Below are positions 43,799 through 53,106 of a stretch of 64,000 bases of DNA, in pieces. The notes below the pieces were generated by a model. That model was given only the letters and a program-made list of their open reading frames with translations. It was not told the origin of the DNA and ran no database searches. The stretch lies in NCBI RefSeq assembly GCF_000384475.1, contig NZ_ARWB01000001.1:2915038-2979037 (forward strand). The letters are read 5' to 3'. Position numbers and translations under genes: made by a program. The stretch's first letter is position 1. Every line of letters starts with the position of its first letter. This DNA is from Methylopila sp. M107. Its GTDB lineage: Bacteria; Pseudomonadota; Alphaproteobacteria; Rhizobiales; Methylopilaceae.

Positions 43799-46396
43799 CT
43801 ACTCGCCGCGGTAGGCCGCCTCATCGAGGCCGTTGACGGCGCGCACGACGCCGTCAGGCTCCGCCGCGCCGGTCCGCGCGACGAGCGCGACACGCTTCTC
43901 GACGCCCGGCGCGAGGTGGAACCAGTTTTCGGCCGGTCGGAAGCCGTCGTCCGCGATATGGACCGACTGGGCGAAGCGCTTTGTCGAGACGACGAGCGCC
44001 CGCGCCGCGCCGTCGCCCTCGATCCGCGCCGATAGACCGAGTTCGCGCCGCGCGTCGCCGCGGCCAGTGGGAAAGTGGAAGGCCTCCGCCAACACCGTCT
44101 CGCCCGTCTTGTCGGTGAGCGCGACCGAGGTCGCTTCATGTCCGGGCGGGCCGAACCGATAGGCGTAGGAGATGTCGAAGAAACGCCCCATCAGGTCGTA
44201 GGCCGAGATCGTCTTCTGCTCCTGCCGCGCCAGCACGACCGGGGACGAGGCGCGGATCACGGGCGTCTCGCCGTCGCGCCAGCAGGTGAGCGACAGCTGG
44301 CCTTCGAACAGCTTCGCCCGTTCGTTGATCAGATGCAGTCCAAGCCCGTTGGTCCCCTCGTCGGTGATCGAGACTTGCACCGAGCGGAAGGCGCGCTTCA
44401 GCGCGTGCCATGCCGACTTCGGCTCGCCGTCGGAGGCGATCACGCCCCAGCCGGCGCCGGGCATCAGGTCCTGCAGCAGCCACACCAGAGCGCCGCGCGT
44501 CGGCGATCCGGGGCGGCGGAACTCCGCGAAGGTCTCCTCCATCACCTCCGCGACGGCGGCGCGCGACAAAGCGAGGTAGCGCTCCGGGTCCTCGCGCTTC
44601 AGCGCCAGAACGGAGACGCCGTAAAGCAACTCGACGTAATGGTCGCGGACGTCTTCGAAATCCCACGAGGCGCCCATGTCGCGCGGGACGCCGCGCTTCC
44701 AGTCCGGCGTGTGGACGACGGGCGCGAGCTTCGCCGTCGCGAGCGAGATGTCCTCGGGCACGTTGGAGAAGGCGAGGCTTTCGGACGCGAACCGCACCGT
44801 GGCGCGGCGGGCGTCCTCGAGCGGACGGCGATAGGCGCCGACGCCGTAATAGTGACCGATCCCGCGATCGACCGTGAAGGGCAGGGCGCCGCCGCTCGGC
44901 GAGTTCGGAACGTAAGCGAGGTCCGGCCTTAATTTCGCGACCGCGCCGGGAAGCACCTCGTCGAAGATCGGCCCGCCCCAAAGCTCCGGCGGCGCGCCGA
45001 GCATCGCGGCCTGCTGGAAGACTTCGGAGCCGCCGCAGAACACGGCGAGCGATGGGCTCGTCTGGGTGCGGTCGAGGAAGTGTTCCGCCTCGCGGCGAAC
45101 CTGCTCGCGAAACCCCTCGTCGGCTTGCGGATAGTCGAAGTTGGCGAGCATAGCCTCCTGCCAGACGAGGATTCCGAGCTCGTCGCAGAGGTCGAAGAAG
45201 TCGTTGGTCTCGTACGCCATGACGCCCGGAACCCGGATCATGTTCATGCGCGCTTCGTGCGCGAGCCGGAGCCACGGCTCGTAGGCCTCACGAGTTCCTC
45301 CGAGCGAGACGGCGTCGGCGCTCGACCAGCAGGCGCCGCGCGCGAATACCGGCACGCCGTTCACGACGAGGCCGAAGCCGTGGCCGTCGGTGTCGCGATC
45401 GATCTCGATCGACCGGAAGCCGACGCGGCCGAGGTCGAGGGTTTGGCCATCCAACACGATGTCGAGGCCGTGCAGCGCCGGCTCGCCATGGGTGTGCGGA
45501 AACCAGGGCGCGACGCCGGGGAGGGCTAGGTCGGCGACGAGGCGGCCGTCTTCCGTGGCTGCGAGCTCACCGGTTACGCCTGCGCAGCGAACCGACCCGC
45601 CGCGGCTGGTGCCGGACCCGTCCGCCCCCTCACCCGCCGCTTCGCGACGACCTCTCCCCGCCGGGGAGAGGTGGGATGCGGCGCCGCCGTCCTTTACCTC
45701 TCCCCGGCGGGGAGAGGTCGACATGGCGCCAGCCATGGCGGGTGAGGGGGCGTCCGCTCTCAGATCGACCGAAACCGTCAGTCGCCCGACCCCGTTCGCG
45801 TAGCTCGTCCGCACATCCACATTCGGCGCCGGCGCGCCGTCGATACGGGTGATCGGCCGCCACGGGCCGGTCGGGCGTCCGGCCGGGCTCCAGCCGGGCG
45901 TGGAGCCGAGCGCGGTCGTGCGGAAGAACCGCAAGCCGTTCGGCTGGATCATCTGCGGCCGCCAGCGCGAGCGCTTCGGCTTGGCCGCGAGTTTCGGCCC
46001 GAGCGCGCGGAAGCAGATCGCGATCTCGGCCCCGGCGGGAAGGTCGACCCCGATCTCGACGGGCTCGAACATCCAAGAGCTGGTCGCGCGGAGGTCGCCG
46101 TCGACAAAGACGTCGGAGACGACGGCCAGCCCTTCGAAAGAGATTGCGCCGTTCAGCGGCGTATCGAGCGTCGTGCGGAGCCAGTGGTCCTGACCGTCGA
46201 TGGCCTGCGCGGCCTCGTCCGTCAGCCGGCCCACGGCGCGCAGAGCGCCTGCGACGGTTCCGGGAACCTCGAACGGCGCCCAGCCGTCCTCGGGCAGTTC
46301 TGCGGGCGTCGACGCGGCGCCGGGCGCCGTCGCGCGGGCGCTCCAGCCTCCGATCGGCTGCGGAGAACGCCCGCCATACGCGCGCAGGAACGCCAT
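43799..46396 (-). CDS. GH2 beta-mannosidase-like enzyme containing an in-frame repeat
   Basis: An 865-residue glycoside hydrolase of family GH2. An N-terminal jelly-roll (about 1-190), an Ig-like domain, a TIM barrel with acid/base Glu in FCGGSEVFQ (about 457) and probable nucleophile Glu in FASESLAF (about 539), and C-terminal beta domains. No signal peptide is evident. Residues about 216-258 (TSPRRGEV, LSPAGRGR and neighbours) are encoded by a palindromic repeat lying in the Ig-like domain without breaking the frame. It follows the DUF1839 gene by 7 bp, so it is the last gene of the amino acid:carrier-protein ligase operon. Confidence 0.82.
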   Translation of the reverse strand: MAFLRAYGGRSPQPIGGWSARATAPGAASTPAELPEDGWAPFEVPGTVAGALRAVGRLTDEAAQAIDGQDHWLRTTLDTPLNGAISFEGLAVVSDVFVDGDLRATSSWMFEPVEIGVDLPAGAEIAICFRALGPKLAAKPKRSRWRPQMIQPNGLRFFRTTALGSTPGWSPAGRPTGPWRPITRIDGAPAPNVDVRTSYANGVGRLTVSVDLRADAPSPAMAGAMSTSPRRGEVKDGGAASHLSPAGRGRREAAGEGADGSGTSRGGSVRCAGVTGELAATEDGRLVADLALPGVAPWFPHTHGEPALHGLDIVLDGQTLDLGRVGFRSIEIDRDTDGHGFGLVVNGVPVFARGACWSSADAVSLGGTREAYEPWLRLAHEARMNMIRVPGVMAYETNDFFDLCDELGILVWQEAMLANFDYPQADEGFREQVRREAEHFLDRTQTSPSLAVFCGGSEVFQQAAMLGAPPELWGGPIFDEVLPGAVAKLRPDLAYVPNSPSGGALPFTVDRGIGHYYGVGAYRRPLEDARRATVRFASESLAFSNVPEDISLATAKLAPVVHTPDWKRGVPRDMGASWDFEDVRDHYVELLYGVSVLALKREDPERYLALSRAAVAEVMEETFAEFRRPGSPTRGALVWLLQDLMPGAGWGVIASDGEPKSAWHALKRAFRSVQVSITDEGTNGLGLHLINERAKLFEGQLSLTCWRDGETPVIRASSPVVLARQEQKTISAYDLMGRFFDISYAYRFGPPGHEATSVALTDKTGETVLAEAFHFPTGRGDARRELGLSARIEGDGAARALVVSTKRFAQSVHIADDGFRPAENWFHLAPGVEKRVALVARTGAAEPDGVVRAVNGLDEAAYRGE
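45624..45751. repeat. Palindromic repeat inside the GH2 coding sequence
   Basis: Outer arms GCCCCCTCACCCGCC (45624-45638) and GGCGGGTGAGGGGGC (45737-45751) are perfect complements. Two CTCTCCCC-type hairpins lie between. Same family as 28820-28949 and 63954-64000. The frame stays open throughout. Confidence 0.92.
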
Positions 46397-46403
46397 TGCG
46401 TCT

Positions 46404-47420
46404 TCAGCCCGGGAAACGCGCCGTCAGCGCCGCGATCAGCCTGTCATGGTCGGCCTGGATCGCGGCGAGCGTTCCGTCGAGCCGGCCGTACGATCCCTGC
46501 CGCACCGAACGGGCCATCACGATCTGCGCGATCTTGGCGCCCTCGGCGATGGAGCCAGCGGCGGCTTCTGCTTCGCCCAGGCCTTCTAGGCCCTCTCGGG
46601 TCAGCCAGGCGAGGTGGCTCGCGAACAGCTCGAAATTGGCGCCGAGCTGACGCAGCGTGTTGAAGGCGTAGTGGTGGAACGACTCGGTCGGCCGCTCCTT
46701 CAGCGCCGCGCCCTGGGCTTCGACAACCGCGCGGAAGCCGATCAGCGGGTTGGTCTCGGGCCGGCGGCGGATGTGCCGGACGAGCAGCGACAGTGCGGCG
46801 GCGGCCGTCTCGGCCGAGGAGCAGCGCTCCTTCGGCAGGCGCGCCATCTCGGCGTAAGGGAACAGCGTGTCTTCGCGCGCTTGCCCCGGAGCCAACCGCA
46901 TCAGCCCGTCGAAGTCTTCGCCGCTCGCACGCCAAAAACCTTCGTTGTGGAAGTAGTCGAGCTCGCGCGCGGCCGGATCGATGCGGTTGATCGCGACCGT
47001 CGTCTTGCCGTGAGCGGTCCGATAGGTCAGGCCAGCCGTGTCCGGCAGGTAAAAGCTGTCGAGCTCGATCAGCACGATGCGGCCTTGGGCGGCCTGCAGC
47101 GCGAGGTGGCTGACGAGGTCGTCGTAGAGCGCAAGCTCGGTGACGCGCAGGCCGTAGAGGCTTTCCAGGTCTTCGAGCGGCGGCTTGAAGAAGGTGAACT
47201 GGTCGCCCTCGAAATCCTGGGAGATCGCGAAGCCGAACGCTGCCGCCGGCTCCAGCCCCATGGCGTGCAGCACTTCGATCCACAGGTCCGCATAGCAGTT
47301 GGTCTGCGGCCAATGCCGGTCGGCCGCGTGCATCGCATGGTTTCGCCAACCGGACGGGTCGATCGGAAGGACGCGCGGGGCCGGGGCGGGAGCTTCGCGG
47401 AGGAGGGCGGTCGCGGTCAT
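46404..47420 (-). CDS. DUF1839 family protein
   Basis: A 338-residue soluble protein with HWPQTNCYADLWIEVLHAMG, FEGDQFTFFKPPLEDLESLYG and IELDSFYLPDT near the N-terminus, and an all-helical C-terminal half. This matches DUF1839, a family of unknown function that, as I recall, accompanies amino acid:carrier-protein ligases. The Cys and conserved Asp/His in its first half could form an acyl- or aminoacyl-transfer site, which is speculation. ATG 47420 overlaps the stop of a small ORF upstream; the GH2 gene follows by 7 bp. Confidence 0.82.
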   Translation of the reverse strand: MTATALLREAPAPAPRVLPIDPSGWRNHAMHAADRHWPQTNCYADLWIEVLHAMGLEPAAAFGFAISQDFEGDQFTFFKPPLEDLESLYGLRVTELALYDDLVSHLALQAAQGRIVLIELDSFYLPDTAGLTYRTAHGKTTVAINRIDPAARELDYFHNEGFWRASGEDFDGLMRLAPGQAREDTLFPYAEMARLPKERCSSAETAAAALSLLVRHIRRRPETNPLIGFRAVVEAQGAALKERPTESFHHYAFNTLRQLGANFELFASHLAWLTREGLEGLGEAEAAAGSIAEGAKIAQIVMARSVRQGSYGRLDGTLAAIQADHDRLIAALTARFPG

Positions 47421-47599
47421 CGCGGCATCTTCATCGAGACGGCGGGGGCGGAGGACATGGCGCGCGGGGCCATCGCGCCGAACGAGGCCGCCGGGAGCAC
47501 CGAGGCGCCCGGACGATTTCCAGCCGGCGCGTAGGGCTCGCGTCGCTGAATGGCCGGGGGCGGTAGACGGCGGATTTCAGGAAGCGTCATGTCGTTCAC
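47417..47599 (-). CDS. Possible small Pro/Ala-rich leader-like protein
   Basis: A 60-residue open frame (MNDMTLPEIRRLPPPAIQ...SMKMPR) whose TGA overlaps the ATG of the DUF1839 gene (ATGA), the spacing used by truly coupled genes elsewhere in this window. It has no recognisable domain. It may be a genuine small member of the operon or a translated leader. Composition is compatible with chance in GC-rich DNA. Confidence 0.4.
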   Translation of the reverse strand: MNDMTLPEIRRLPPPAIQRREPYAPAGNRPGASVLPAASFGAMAPRAMSSAPAVSMKMPR

Positions 47600-47675
47600 T
47601 CACTCAACTCGGAACACGCAGATTCTTCCCCAAAAGACTGGGGAGGGGCGGGGCTCGCTGGAGGCTGCGGCGCCC

Positions 47676-47801
47676 CTCTTACTTGTCCCGGCCTTGCGAG
47701 CCGGAACCCAGACGCGCTTCGGGCGAATGGCCGAAGCGGAGCGTTCGCTGGCGCGGCTCGCTCAGAGGCTCTGGGTCCCGGCTCGAGGCCGGGACAAGAG
47801 G
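47676..47801. repeat. Palindromic repeat (TTGTCCCGGCC family), inverted pair
   Basis: Left arm ACTTGTCCCGGCC..GAGCCGGAACCCAGACG (47676-47716) and right arm CTGGGTCCCGGC..GCCGGGACAAGAG (47769-47801). Same family as the outer pair at 7210-7430. It lies inside the putative operon, between the ligase stop and the small ORF, and may attenuate downstream expression. Confidence 0.88.
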
Positions 47802-47808
47802 GCCAGCC

Positions 47809-48747
47809 TCAGGCCCAGAGCGTCTTGCGGACGGCCTTCGGCCAGGCGTCCACGTCGAAGCCGTGATGCTTGAACAGCGCCAGCGCGACGCGCTCCAGGC
47901 CGAAGCCGACGCAGGCCGTGTGCGCGGTCTCGCCGTCGGCGTCGATCAGGCCCCAGGTCGTGCCGAAGTGGTCCTGATGGTAGTTGAAGGAGAGGCACGC
48001 GGTCGGCTTCTCCTCGCTCTCGATCGGGATAAGCATCTCGAACTTGAGACCCTGATCGCGCTGGTTGTTCTTCAGCATGCGGCCCGAGCGCCCGAAGAAC
48101 GGATCGTTGGCCAGATCCACATGGATCGGCACGCCGAGCTTCTTCATCATGGTCTCGCCCTTTTCGAGCCAGCCGGCGCGGAACTGCTGAACCTGCTTGG
48201 GCTTGCCGAAGCGGACGAACTCGCGCATGCGGAACATCTGCATGCGGGCCGGGTCTTTAGACGGCTCATGACGGAAGCAGTAGGACTGCAGGTCGAACAG
48301 CGCGCCTTCCGGCTTCAGCGGCCCGCGCTTCGCCACGATCGGATAGAGCGTGTAGCAGGCGGCCGGGGTCAGCACGACGCCGGTGGTCTTCTGCTGGCCG
48401 GTCCAGTCCTCGTTGTTGGTGAGCTTTTCGAGCAGGTCGAAATGGCCGCGATCGTCGCCCATGAAGGAATGGATCGTGCCGGCGAGCTGCGGGAACGACT
48501 TCATGTAGCCCGACCGCTCGAAGTGGAAGCGGTTCATGGCCGGCGGGAAGCGAATGACTTCCGGCGTCCCCGGATTTGCGCCCTCGGCTCCGGTGCGGGT
48601 CACCAGATCCTCGAATCTCGCGATGACGTCTTCGAACACGCCCGAGCGGCCATAGATGCCGTCGATGCCGGTGTCGATCAGGATGCCCTTCGAGATGAGC
48701 TGGTCGAGCAGGGTGGTCGGTTCGACCTCGTCGCAGATCACGCACAT
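47809..48747 (-). CDS. Amino acid:[carrier protein] ligase (aaRS-like)
   Basis: A 312-residue class II aminoacyl-tRNA synthetase-like protein, reduced to the catalytic core and lacking a tRNA-binding arm. [14 protein letters not shown] and [20 protein letters not shown] supply the two Cys expected at the zinc site and the class II motif 3 Arg. Homologues (first described from Bradyrhizobium) activate small amino acids such as glycine or alanine and load them on a phosphopantetheinyl carrier protein. The cognate carrier protein is encoded at 49984. Preceded by the acyl-CoA dehydrogenase gene with a 7-bp gap. Confidence 0.9.
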   Translation of the reverse strand: MCVICDEVEPTTLLDQLISKGILIDTGIDGIYGRSGVFEDVIARFEDLVTRTGAEGANPGTPEVIRFPPAMNRFHFERSGYMKSFPQLAGTIHSFMGDDRGHFDLLEKLTNNEDWTGQQKTTGVVLTPAACYTLYPIVAKRGPLKPEGALFDLQSYCFRHEPSKDPARMQMFRMREFVRFGKPKQVQQFRAGWLEKGETMMKKLGVPIHVDLANDPFFGRSGRMLKNNQRDQGLKFEMLIPIESEEKPTACLSFNYHQDHFGTTWGLIDADGETAHTACVGFGLERVALALFKHHGFDVDAWPKAVRKTLWA

Positions 48748-48754
48748 GGTCTGA

Positions 48755-49987
48755 TCACCTCAGCAGGCTAGCGTCGTGCTTGTACACGGCCAGCAGGTTG
48801 GAGACGTTTCCGAGGATTCGGTCGTTGTTGATCATGATCGGCGCCGACAGGGCGTCGCGCATGGCGCGGGCGAGGCTGTAAGGGCTGTCGTTGCGATAGC
48901 CCATGATCCCGCAGATCAGGAACGCCGCCTGCACGATCTCGCCGACGAGCTGCGAGCAGGAGATCTTGATCGAGTTCATCGCCACGACGAAGCCGAGCGA
49001 GGCGATCTCGTCCTCGTCGTCCTTCGAGCGCTCGTAACGCTCGATGCCGGCGACCACGACGGATTTCAGGCGCTGCTGCATGGCGAGCAGCTCCGCGAGA
49101 CGCAGCGCGCTCGGCGGGGTCGAGCCCGGCCGCTTGCGCGCCTCGGCGCGCACGAAACTTTCCGCGCGCGAAACTGCGTCTGAAGCGACGCCGTGCCAGA
49201 CCGAGCCCCAGAGCAGATGCGCGTAGGGCAGCATCGAATGGGCGGAGATCTCGGCGAAGGGCGTCGCGATGATCTGCTCGACCGGCGCGGACCCGGAGAA
49301 GGTGAAGTTGTCCGAGCAGGTGCCGCGCATGCCCATCGTGTTCCACGCGCCGGATTTTTCGAGCGTGTACTGGCTGGAGCGCATCACCGCCATGACCTGG
49401 TCGGAGGCCGGCGCGTCCGGCGTCCGGCGCGCGGTGATCAGGATCGCGTCGGCGTGAGCCCCGTAGGAGATCAGGCAGCCTTCCTTGGCGAGGCTGAAGG
49501 TCTCGCCCTCGCGCACGACGCCGCAGATCGACTGGCGCATGTCGCCGCCGACGCCGCCGCCTTCGGTGGTCGCGGAGGCGAGCAGCAGCTGCTCGTCGGC
49601 GCAAGCGCGCATGAAGCCGCGCTGCCACGCGTCGTCGAGGCAGTGCACGGTCAGGCTCGACATCTTGATCTGGTGCATCGAGTAGATCATGCCGGAGCTC
49701 GCGCAGGCCTGGGCCAGCACCGAGCAGATCTCCGACACGCAGGCGACGCTCGCGCCGTCGCCGCCAAGGTCGCGCGGGACCATGATCCCGAGCAGGCGGG
49801 CGGCCTTCAGCGCCGCGAAGGTCTCGTGCGGAAAGCGCGCCTTCTCGTCGACGTCGGCGGCGTTCGGCGCCGCGATCTTGGCCGCGATGTCGCGGGCGGC
49901 CTTGACGAGCTTACGCTCGTCGACCGGCGCCGGGACGAGCGCGAGCCCCTCAGTGATCTGTTCGCGCAAGGCGACGGCGGAGGTCAC
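48755..49987 (-). CDS. Acyl-CoA dehydrogenase family flavoprotein
   Basis: A 410-residue protein of the acyl-CoA dehydrogenase fold. [45 protein letters not shown] and [14 protein letters not shown] follow the family order. GTG 49987 overlaps the carrier-protein stop (GTGA), and the amino acid ligase follows. The coupling suggests the substrate is an aminoacyl or acyl group on that carrier protein rather than a free CoA ester; this is inference by analogy with carrier-bound dehydrogenation in nonribosomal pathways. Confidence 0.82.
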   Translation of the reverse strand: MTSAVALREQITEGLALVPAPVDERKLVKAARDIAAKIAAPNAADVDEKARFPHETFAALKAARLLGIMVPRDLGGDGASVACVSEICSVLAQACASSGMIYSMHQIKMSSLTVHCLDDAWQRGFMRACADEQLLLASATTEGGGVGGDMRQSICGVVREGETFSLAKEGCLISYGAHADAILITARRTPDAPASDQVMAVMRSSQYTLEKSGAWNTMGMRGTCSDNFTFSGSAPVEQIIATPFAEISAHSMLPYAHLLWGSVWHGVASDAVSRAESFVRAEARKRPGSTPPSALRLAELLAMQQRLKSVVVAGIERYERSKDDEDEIASLGFVVAMNSIKISCSQLVGEIVQAAFLICGIMGYRNDSPYSLARAMRDALSAPIMINNDRILGNVSNLLAVYKHDASLLR

Positions 49988-50232
49988 GCGGCTTCCTCGG
50001 CCTGGACCGTCATCACCGCCTGCTCGATCGCGGAGATCGAGGAGAAGTTGCGGCGGTTCAGCATCCGGTCCGGGAACTCGATGCCGAAAGCCTCTTCCAG
50101 CGCCATCATCACCTCGACGGAGCCGAAGGAGGTGAGTCCCGCGGCGTGCAGGTCGTCGGTGTCCTTGAGGCCGTCGACCGGCGCCGGGAGGCGGCCGTGC
50201 TTGGTGAGAATCTCGCGAATGGTCGTCTTCAT
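49984..50232 (-). CDS. Carrier protein for the amino acid ligase
   Basis: An 82-residue ACP/PCP-like protein. GLTSFGSVEVMMALEE carries the probable phosphopantetheine serine (residue 35, in the T-S-F that replaces D-S-L), and EFPDRMLNRRNFSSI is helix III. MKTTIREIL at 50232 is the conserved beginning; AGGGGAG lies about 10 nt upstream. It overlaps the dehydrogenase start, so it is the first gene of the operon. Expected to hold glycine or alanine delivered by the ligase. Confidence 0.85.
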   Translation of the reverse strand: MKTTIREILTKHGRLPAPVDGLKDTDDLHAAGLTSFGSVEVMMALEEAFGIEFPDRMLNRRNFSSISAIEQAVMTVQAEEAA

Positions 50233-50692
50233 GCCCGCATGCTCCCCTGCCGGCGGCGCGCCGCTCATGGAGCGCGGGCTCGACCGTGTTCAACAGATCC
50301 CTGTCCCGCGCTCCCGCCGCCTGGTCCCGGAGACCTCCGACGTCGTGTTGATGCGCGTTGGGACCAGACATACAGCAGGAGATTTAACGCGGCGTTTCGC
50401 TCATATCCGAAAATCAAAAGCATAAATGCCATATGTTATAGTATATAAGACGTTAAAAGGATCGATTGATTTATATGGTTAAACAAGTTCACGTGAAATG
50501 AAAGGGGCGCGGCGTCGGATTTGGCGTGGCTCGTGATAATGAGCTACGACTTTATCGAGTGGGGCAAATCTCCGATTAACAACGTTCAAGGTTTCGTGGG
50601 CGTCACGGATTGCGGGGTCGGCAAATTTAGCTCAAATCCGATGCATATCGTCATCGGGCCCGGCGCGGGCCTGGAGATCGGAGGCGTCCTCC
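50233..50692. promoter_or_regulatory. 460-bp AT-rich divergent intergenic region
   Basis: The stretch 50380-50500 is the most AT-rich of this part of the window (for example GTTATAGTATATAAGACG). It contains a TTCACGTGAA palindrome at 50488-50497. It must supply promoters for the leftward carrier-protein operon and the rightward acyltransferase. GGAGG 8 nt before 50693 is the acyltransferase ribosome binding site. No convincing coding frame in this gap. Confidence 0.5.
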
Positions 50693-51883
50693 ATGCCGAC
50701 AATCCAGCAGCAGCTCGACCGTCACGGCGGCGTGGGCCCGGGCTTCGACTTCGTCCGCATGGGTCTCGCCACCCTCGTGCTTTACATCCACACCTCGATG
50801 ATCGCGCCGGGCGTGGTCGGCGCCGAGGCGTCGCCGCTGTTTCCCGGCGCGCCGGTCGATCGCTGGACGCTGAACGCCGCGGTTCTGCCGATGTTCTTCG
50901 CGCTGAGCGGCTTCCTGGTCGCAGGCAGCGCCGAGCGTCTGTCGCTCGGCAGCTTCCTCGCCAACCGGTCGTTCCGCATCTTCCCGGCGCTCGCGGTCGA
51001 GATCACGCTCTCGGCGCTGCTGCTCGGGCCGCTGCTCACCACGCTGCCGCTCGGCGCCTATTTCGCCGATCCGCTGTTCGCGAAGTATTTCCTGAACATC
51101 GCCGGCTGGATCCACTACGAGCTGCCGGGGGTCTTCGCGTCCAACCCGCAGCCGAACATCGTCAACGGTTCGCTCTGGACGGTGCCGCACGAGCTCAGCT
51201 GCTACGCGCTGCTGGCGCTATTCATGATCTTCGGGCTGCACAGGAGCCGCCGCTTCCTGCTGCTCGCGGCCGTCGGGCTCTACGCGGTCGGCGTGCTGAC
51301 GCCGTTCCTCGTCGCCCATTTTCCGGGCTCGTCCATCGTGGAACTGATGAACCGCATGTTCGTCACGCGCGGCGCGGCGAAGCTGGTGCCGATCTTCCTT
51401 CTCGGCATGGCGGTCTACAAGTATCGCGACGTGCTGCCGTTCCGCCGCAGCTACGGCGTCGGCGCCATGCTGGTCTATTTCGGGGTCTCGGCCTTCGGCT
51501 CGCCGGACTGGATGAACACGCCGGCCTTCGCGGCCTTCTCCGGCCCGCTGCTGGCCTATGCGGTGGTGGTCGCGGGCCTCACGCCCGAGCTCAAGCTCAA
51601 GTCGATCAACGGCGACTATTCCTACGGCATCTATCTCTACGGGTTCCCGCTGCAGCAGACGCTGCTTGCGCTCAATCCCGGCATGACCGATGTGACGCTG
51701 TTCTTCCTGATGTCGCTCGCCGCGAGCGCCGCGATGGCGGCGCTGTCCTGGCACTACATCGAGAAGCCCGTCATGCGCCTTCGCCGGCACCGCTCGCTCG
51801 CGGCCCGGATCCACACCGAGCCCAGGGACGAGGCGGCTCAGCCCGCCGCGGCCGCGCCGATCGGCTCCCGCGCCCCCGCCTGA
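50693..51883 (+). CDS. Membrane acyltransferase 3 family protein (polysaccharide O-acyltransferase)
   Basis: A 396-residue protein with about ten transmembrane helices. GFDFVRMGLATLVLYIHTSM at the N-terminus carries the catalytic-type His, and FALSGFLVAGSAERLS and WTVPHELSCYALLAL are the other acyltransferase-3 signatures. Such proteins O-acetylate or acylate exopolysaccharides. A strong GGAGG precedes ATG 50693. The 3' end overlaps the convergent polymerase-like gene by 46 bp. Confidence 0.88.
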   Translation: MPTIQQQLDRHGGVGPGFDFVRMGLATLVLYIHTSMIAPGVVGAEASPLFPGAPVDRWTLNAAVLPMFFALSGFLVAGSAERLSLGSFLANRSFRIFPALAVEITLSALLLGPLLTTLPLGAYFADPLFAKYFLNIAGWIHYELPGVFASNPQPNIVNGSLWTVPHELSCYALLALFMIFGLHRSRRFLLLAAVGLYAVGVLTPFLVAHFPGSSIVELMNRMFVTRGAAKLVPIFLLGMAVYKYRDVLPFRRSYGVGAMLVYFGVSAFGSPDWMNTPAFAAFSGPLLAYAVVVAGLTPELKLKSINGDYSYGIYLYGFPLQQTLLALNPGMTDVTLFFLMSLAASAAMAALSWHYIEKPVMRLRRHRSLAARIHTEPRDEAAQPAAAAPIGSRAPA

Positions 51884-53106
51884 CGGGGCGAAAGGCGCCG
51901 CGCCGCGGTCTCCGCCGGCGCCGCGTCGCTTGCGCCGAGCAGGAACCAGAACAGCGCCGCGGTCTTGATCGTGTAGACCGAATCCGAGATCAGCAGCAGC
52001 AGCATGATGTAGGTCGCGGCCGCGGCCTTGTAGCGCCAGGCCCGATGGGTCCCCTGCGGCAGCAGGATGAACAGCGCCCAGAGTCCCGCGAAGCCGACCA
52101 GCCCGATATTGTTCAGCGTGTAGGCGTAGCCGGAATCCGACAGGAACGGCTTGTCGGGCGACAGTCCGAAAACCGCCTCGGGGCTGAGCGAGGTGAGCAG
52201 CATCGCGGTCCAGAGCATCCGGCCGCCGATGTCGTTCGACCAGACCTTCTCCGCCGTCGTCAGCCCGTAGAGCGCGAGCACCGACAGGATCAGGAAGGGC
52301 GCCGCGACGAAGGCCGCGCGCGGCGCCTTGCCCGAGACCAGATAGACCGCGGTCGCCGCGAGCGACACGTAGGCGCCGAAGCGGGCGTCCGCGAGAACGA
52401 TGCAGGCGATCCCCATCAGCCCGATCAGGACGCGCCGCTTCATGCCCTTCCGGTAGAGCGCCCAGAGATAGACGATCGCGCCGAAATTGCCGGCCGAGAC
52501 CGGCTCGAGGAAGACCGACGACACCCGGTGCGGCCCGAGGAACGGCAGCAGCGCGCGCGCGTCCGGCCGCATGCCGCTCGCGAACAATGCGCCGGTCTGG
52601 TCGGACAGTTCGCTCGGCGCCACGGTGCCGCGCGCGACGTAGTACTTGATGACGTTGAAGTAGCTCGTGAACACATCGAGCGCGAAATATTCGAAGCAGC
52701 CCATGCCGAGCACGATCGCGGCGCTCCAGAACACCGCCCGGTCGGCGAGCTCCAGGTCGGGGAGGCGGCGGCCGAGGGCGTAGAACGCGACCGGGATCAG
52801 GATGTCGCGCACCGCCTTCGGGTCGATCATCGGCCGCAGCGCCATCAGGAAGGCGGCGTAGGTCAGGAACACCGCGAGCACCAGGTAGATCGAGACCGAT
52901 CGGCCGAGCGCGAAGGTGAAGGCGAGCGCGAGCAGCAGGCCCTCCATCGCCATCACCATCGTGTCGGTGACGCCGAACAGGCCGGTGTTCACGAAGCAGA
53001 GGCCCGCATTGAAGGTCAGCGCGCCGAGCAGGATCGCGATCGTCGCGGCCGGGCGCAGCCGCTCCCGCAGTTGAGGCGGCGCGACGCGGGTCCGCCGCAA
53101 GCTCAC
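51838..53106 (-). CDS. Wzy/O-antigen ligase-like polysaccharide polymerase
   Basis: A 422-residue membrane protein with ten or more predicted helices and a large loop around ELSDQTGALFASGMRPDARA. The pattern (LGPHRVSSVFLEPVSAGNFG, then RFGAYVSLAATAVYL) is typical of Wzy/WaaL-like polymerases, which have little sequence conservation. It starts within the stop region of the Wzc-like gene (4-nt overlap), so both are one leftward operon. Precise polymer unknown. Confidence 0.78.
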   Translation of the reverse strand: MSLRRTRVAPPQLRERLRPAATIAILLGALTFNAGLCFVNTGLFGVTDTMVMAMEGLLLALAFTFALGRSVSIYLVLAVFLTYAAFLMALRPMIDPKAVRDILIPVAFYALGRRLPDLELADRAVFWSAAIVLGMGCFEYFALDVFTSYFNVIKYYVARGTVAPSELSDQTGALFASGMRPDARALLPFLGPHRVSSVFLEPVSAGNFGAIVYLWALYRKGMKRRVLIGLMGIACIVLADARFGAYVSLAATAVYLVSGKAPRAAFVAAPFLILSVLALYGLTTAEKVWSNDIGGRMLWTAMLLTSLSPEAVFGLSPDKPFLSDSGYAYTLNNIGLVGFAGLWALFILLPQGTHRAWRYKAAAATYIMLLLLISDSVYTIKTAALFWFLLGASDAAPAETAARRLSPRQAGAREPIGAAAAG

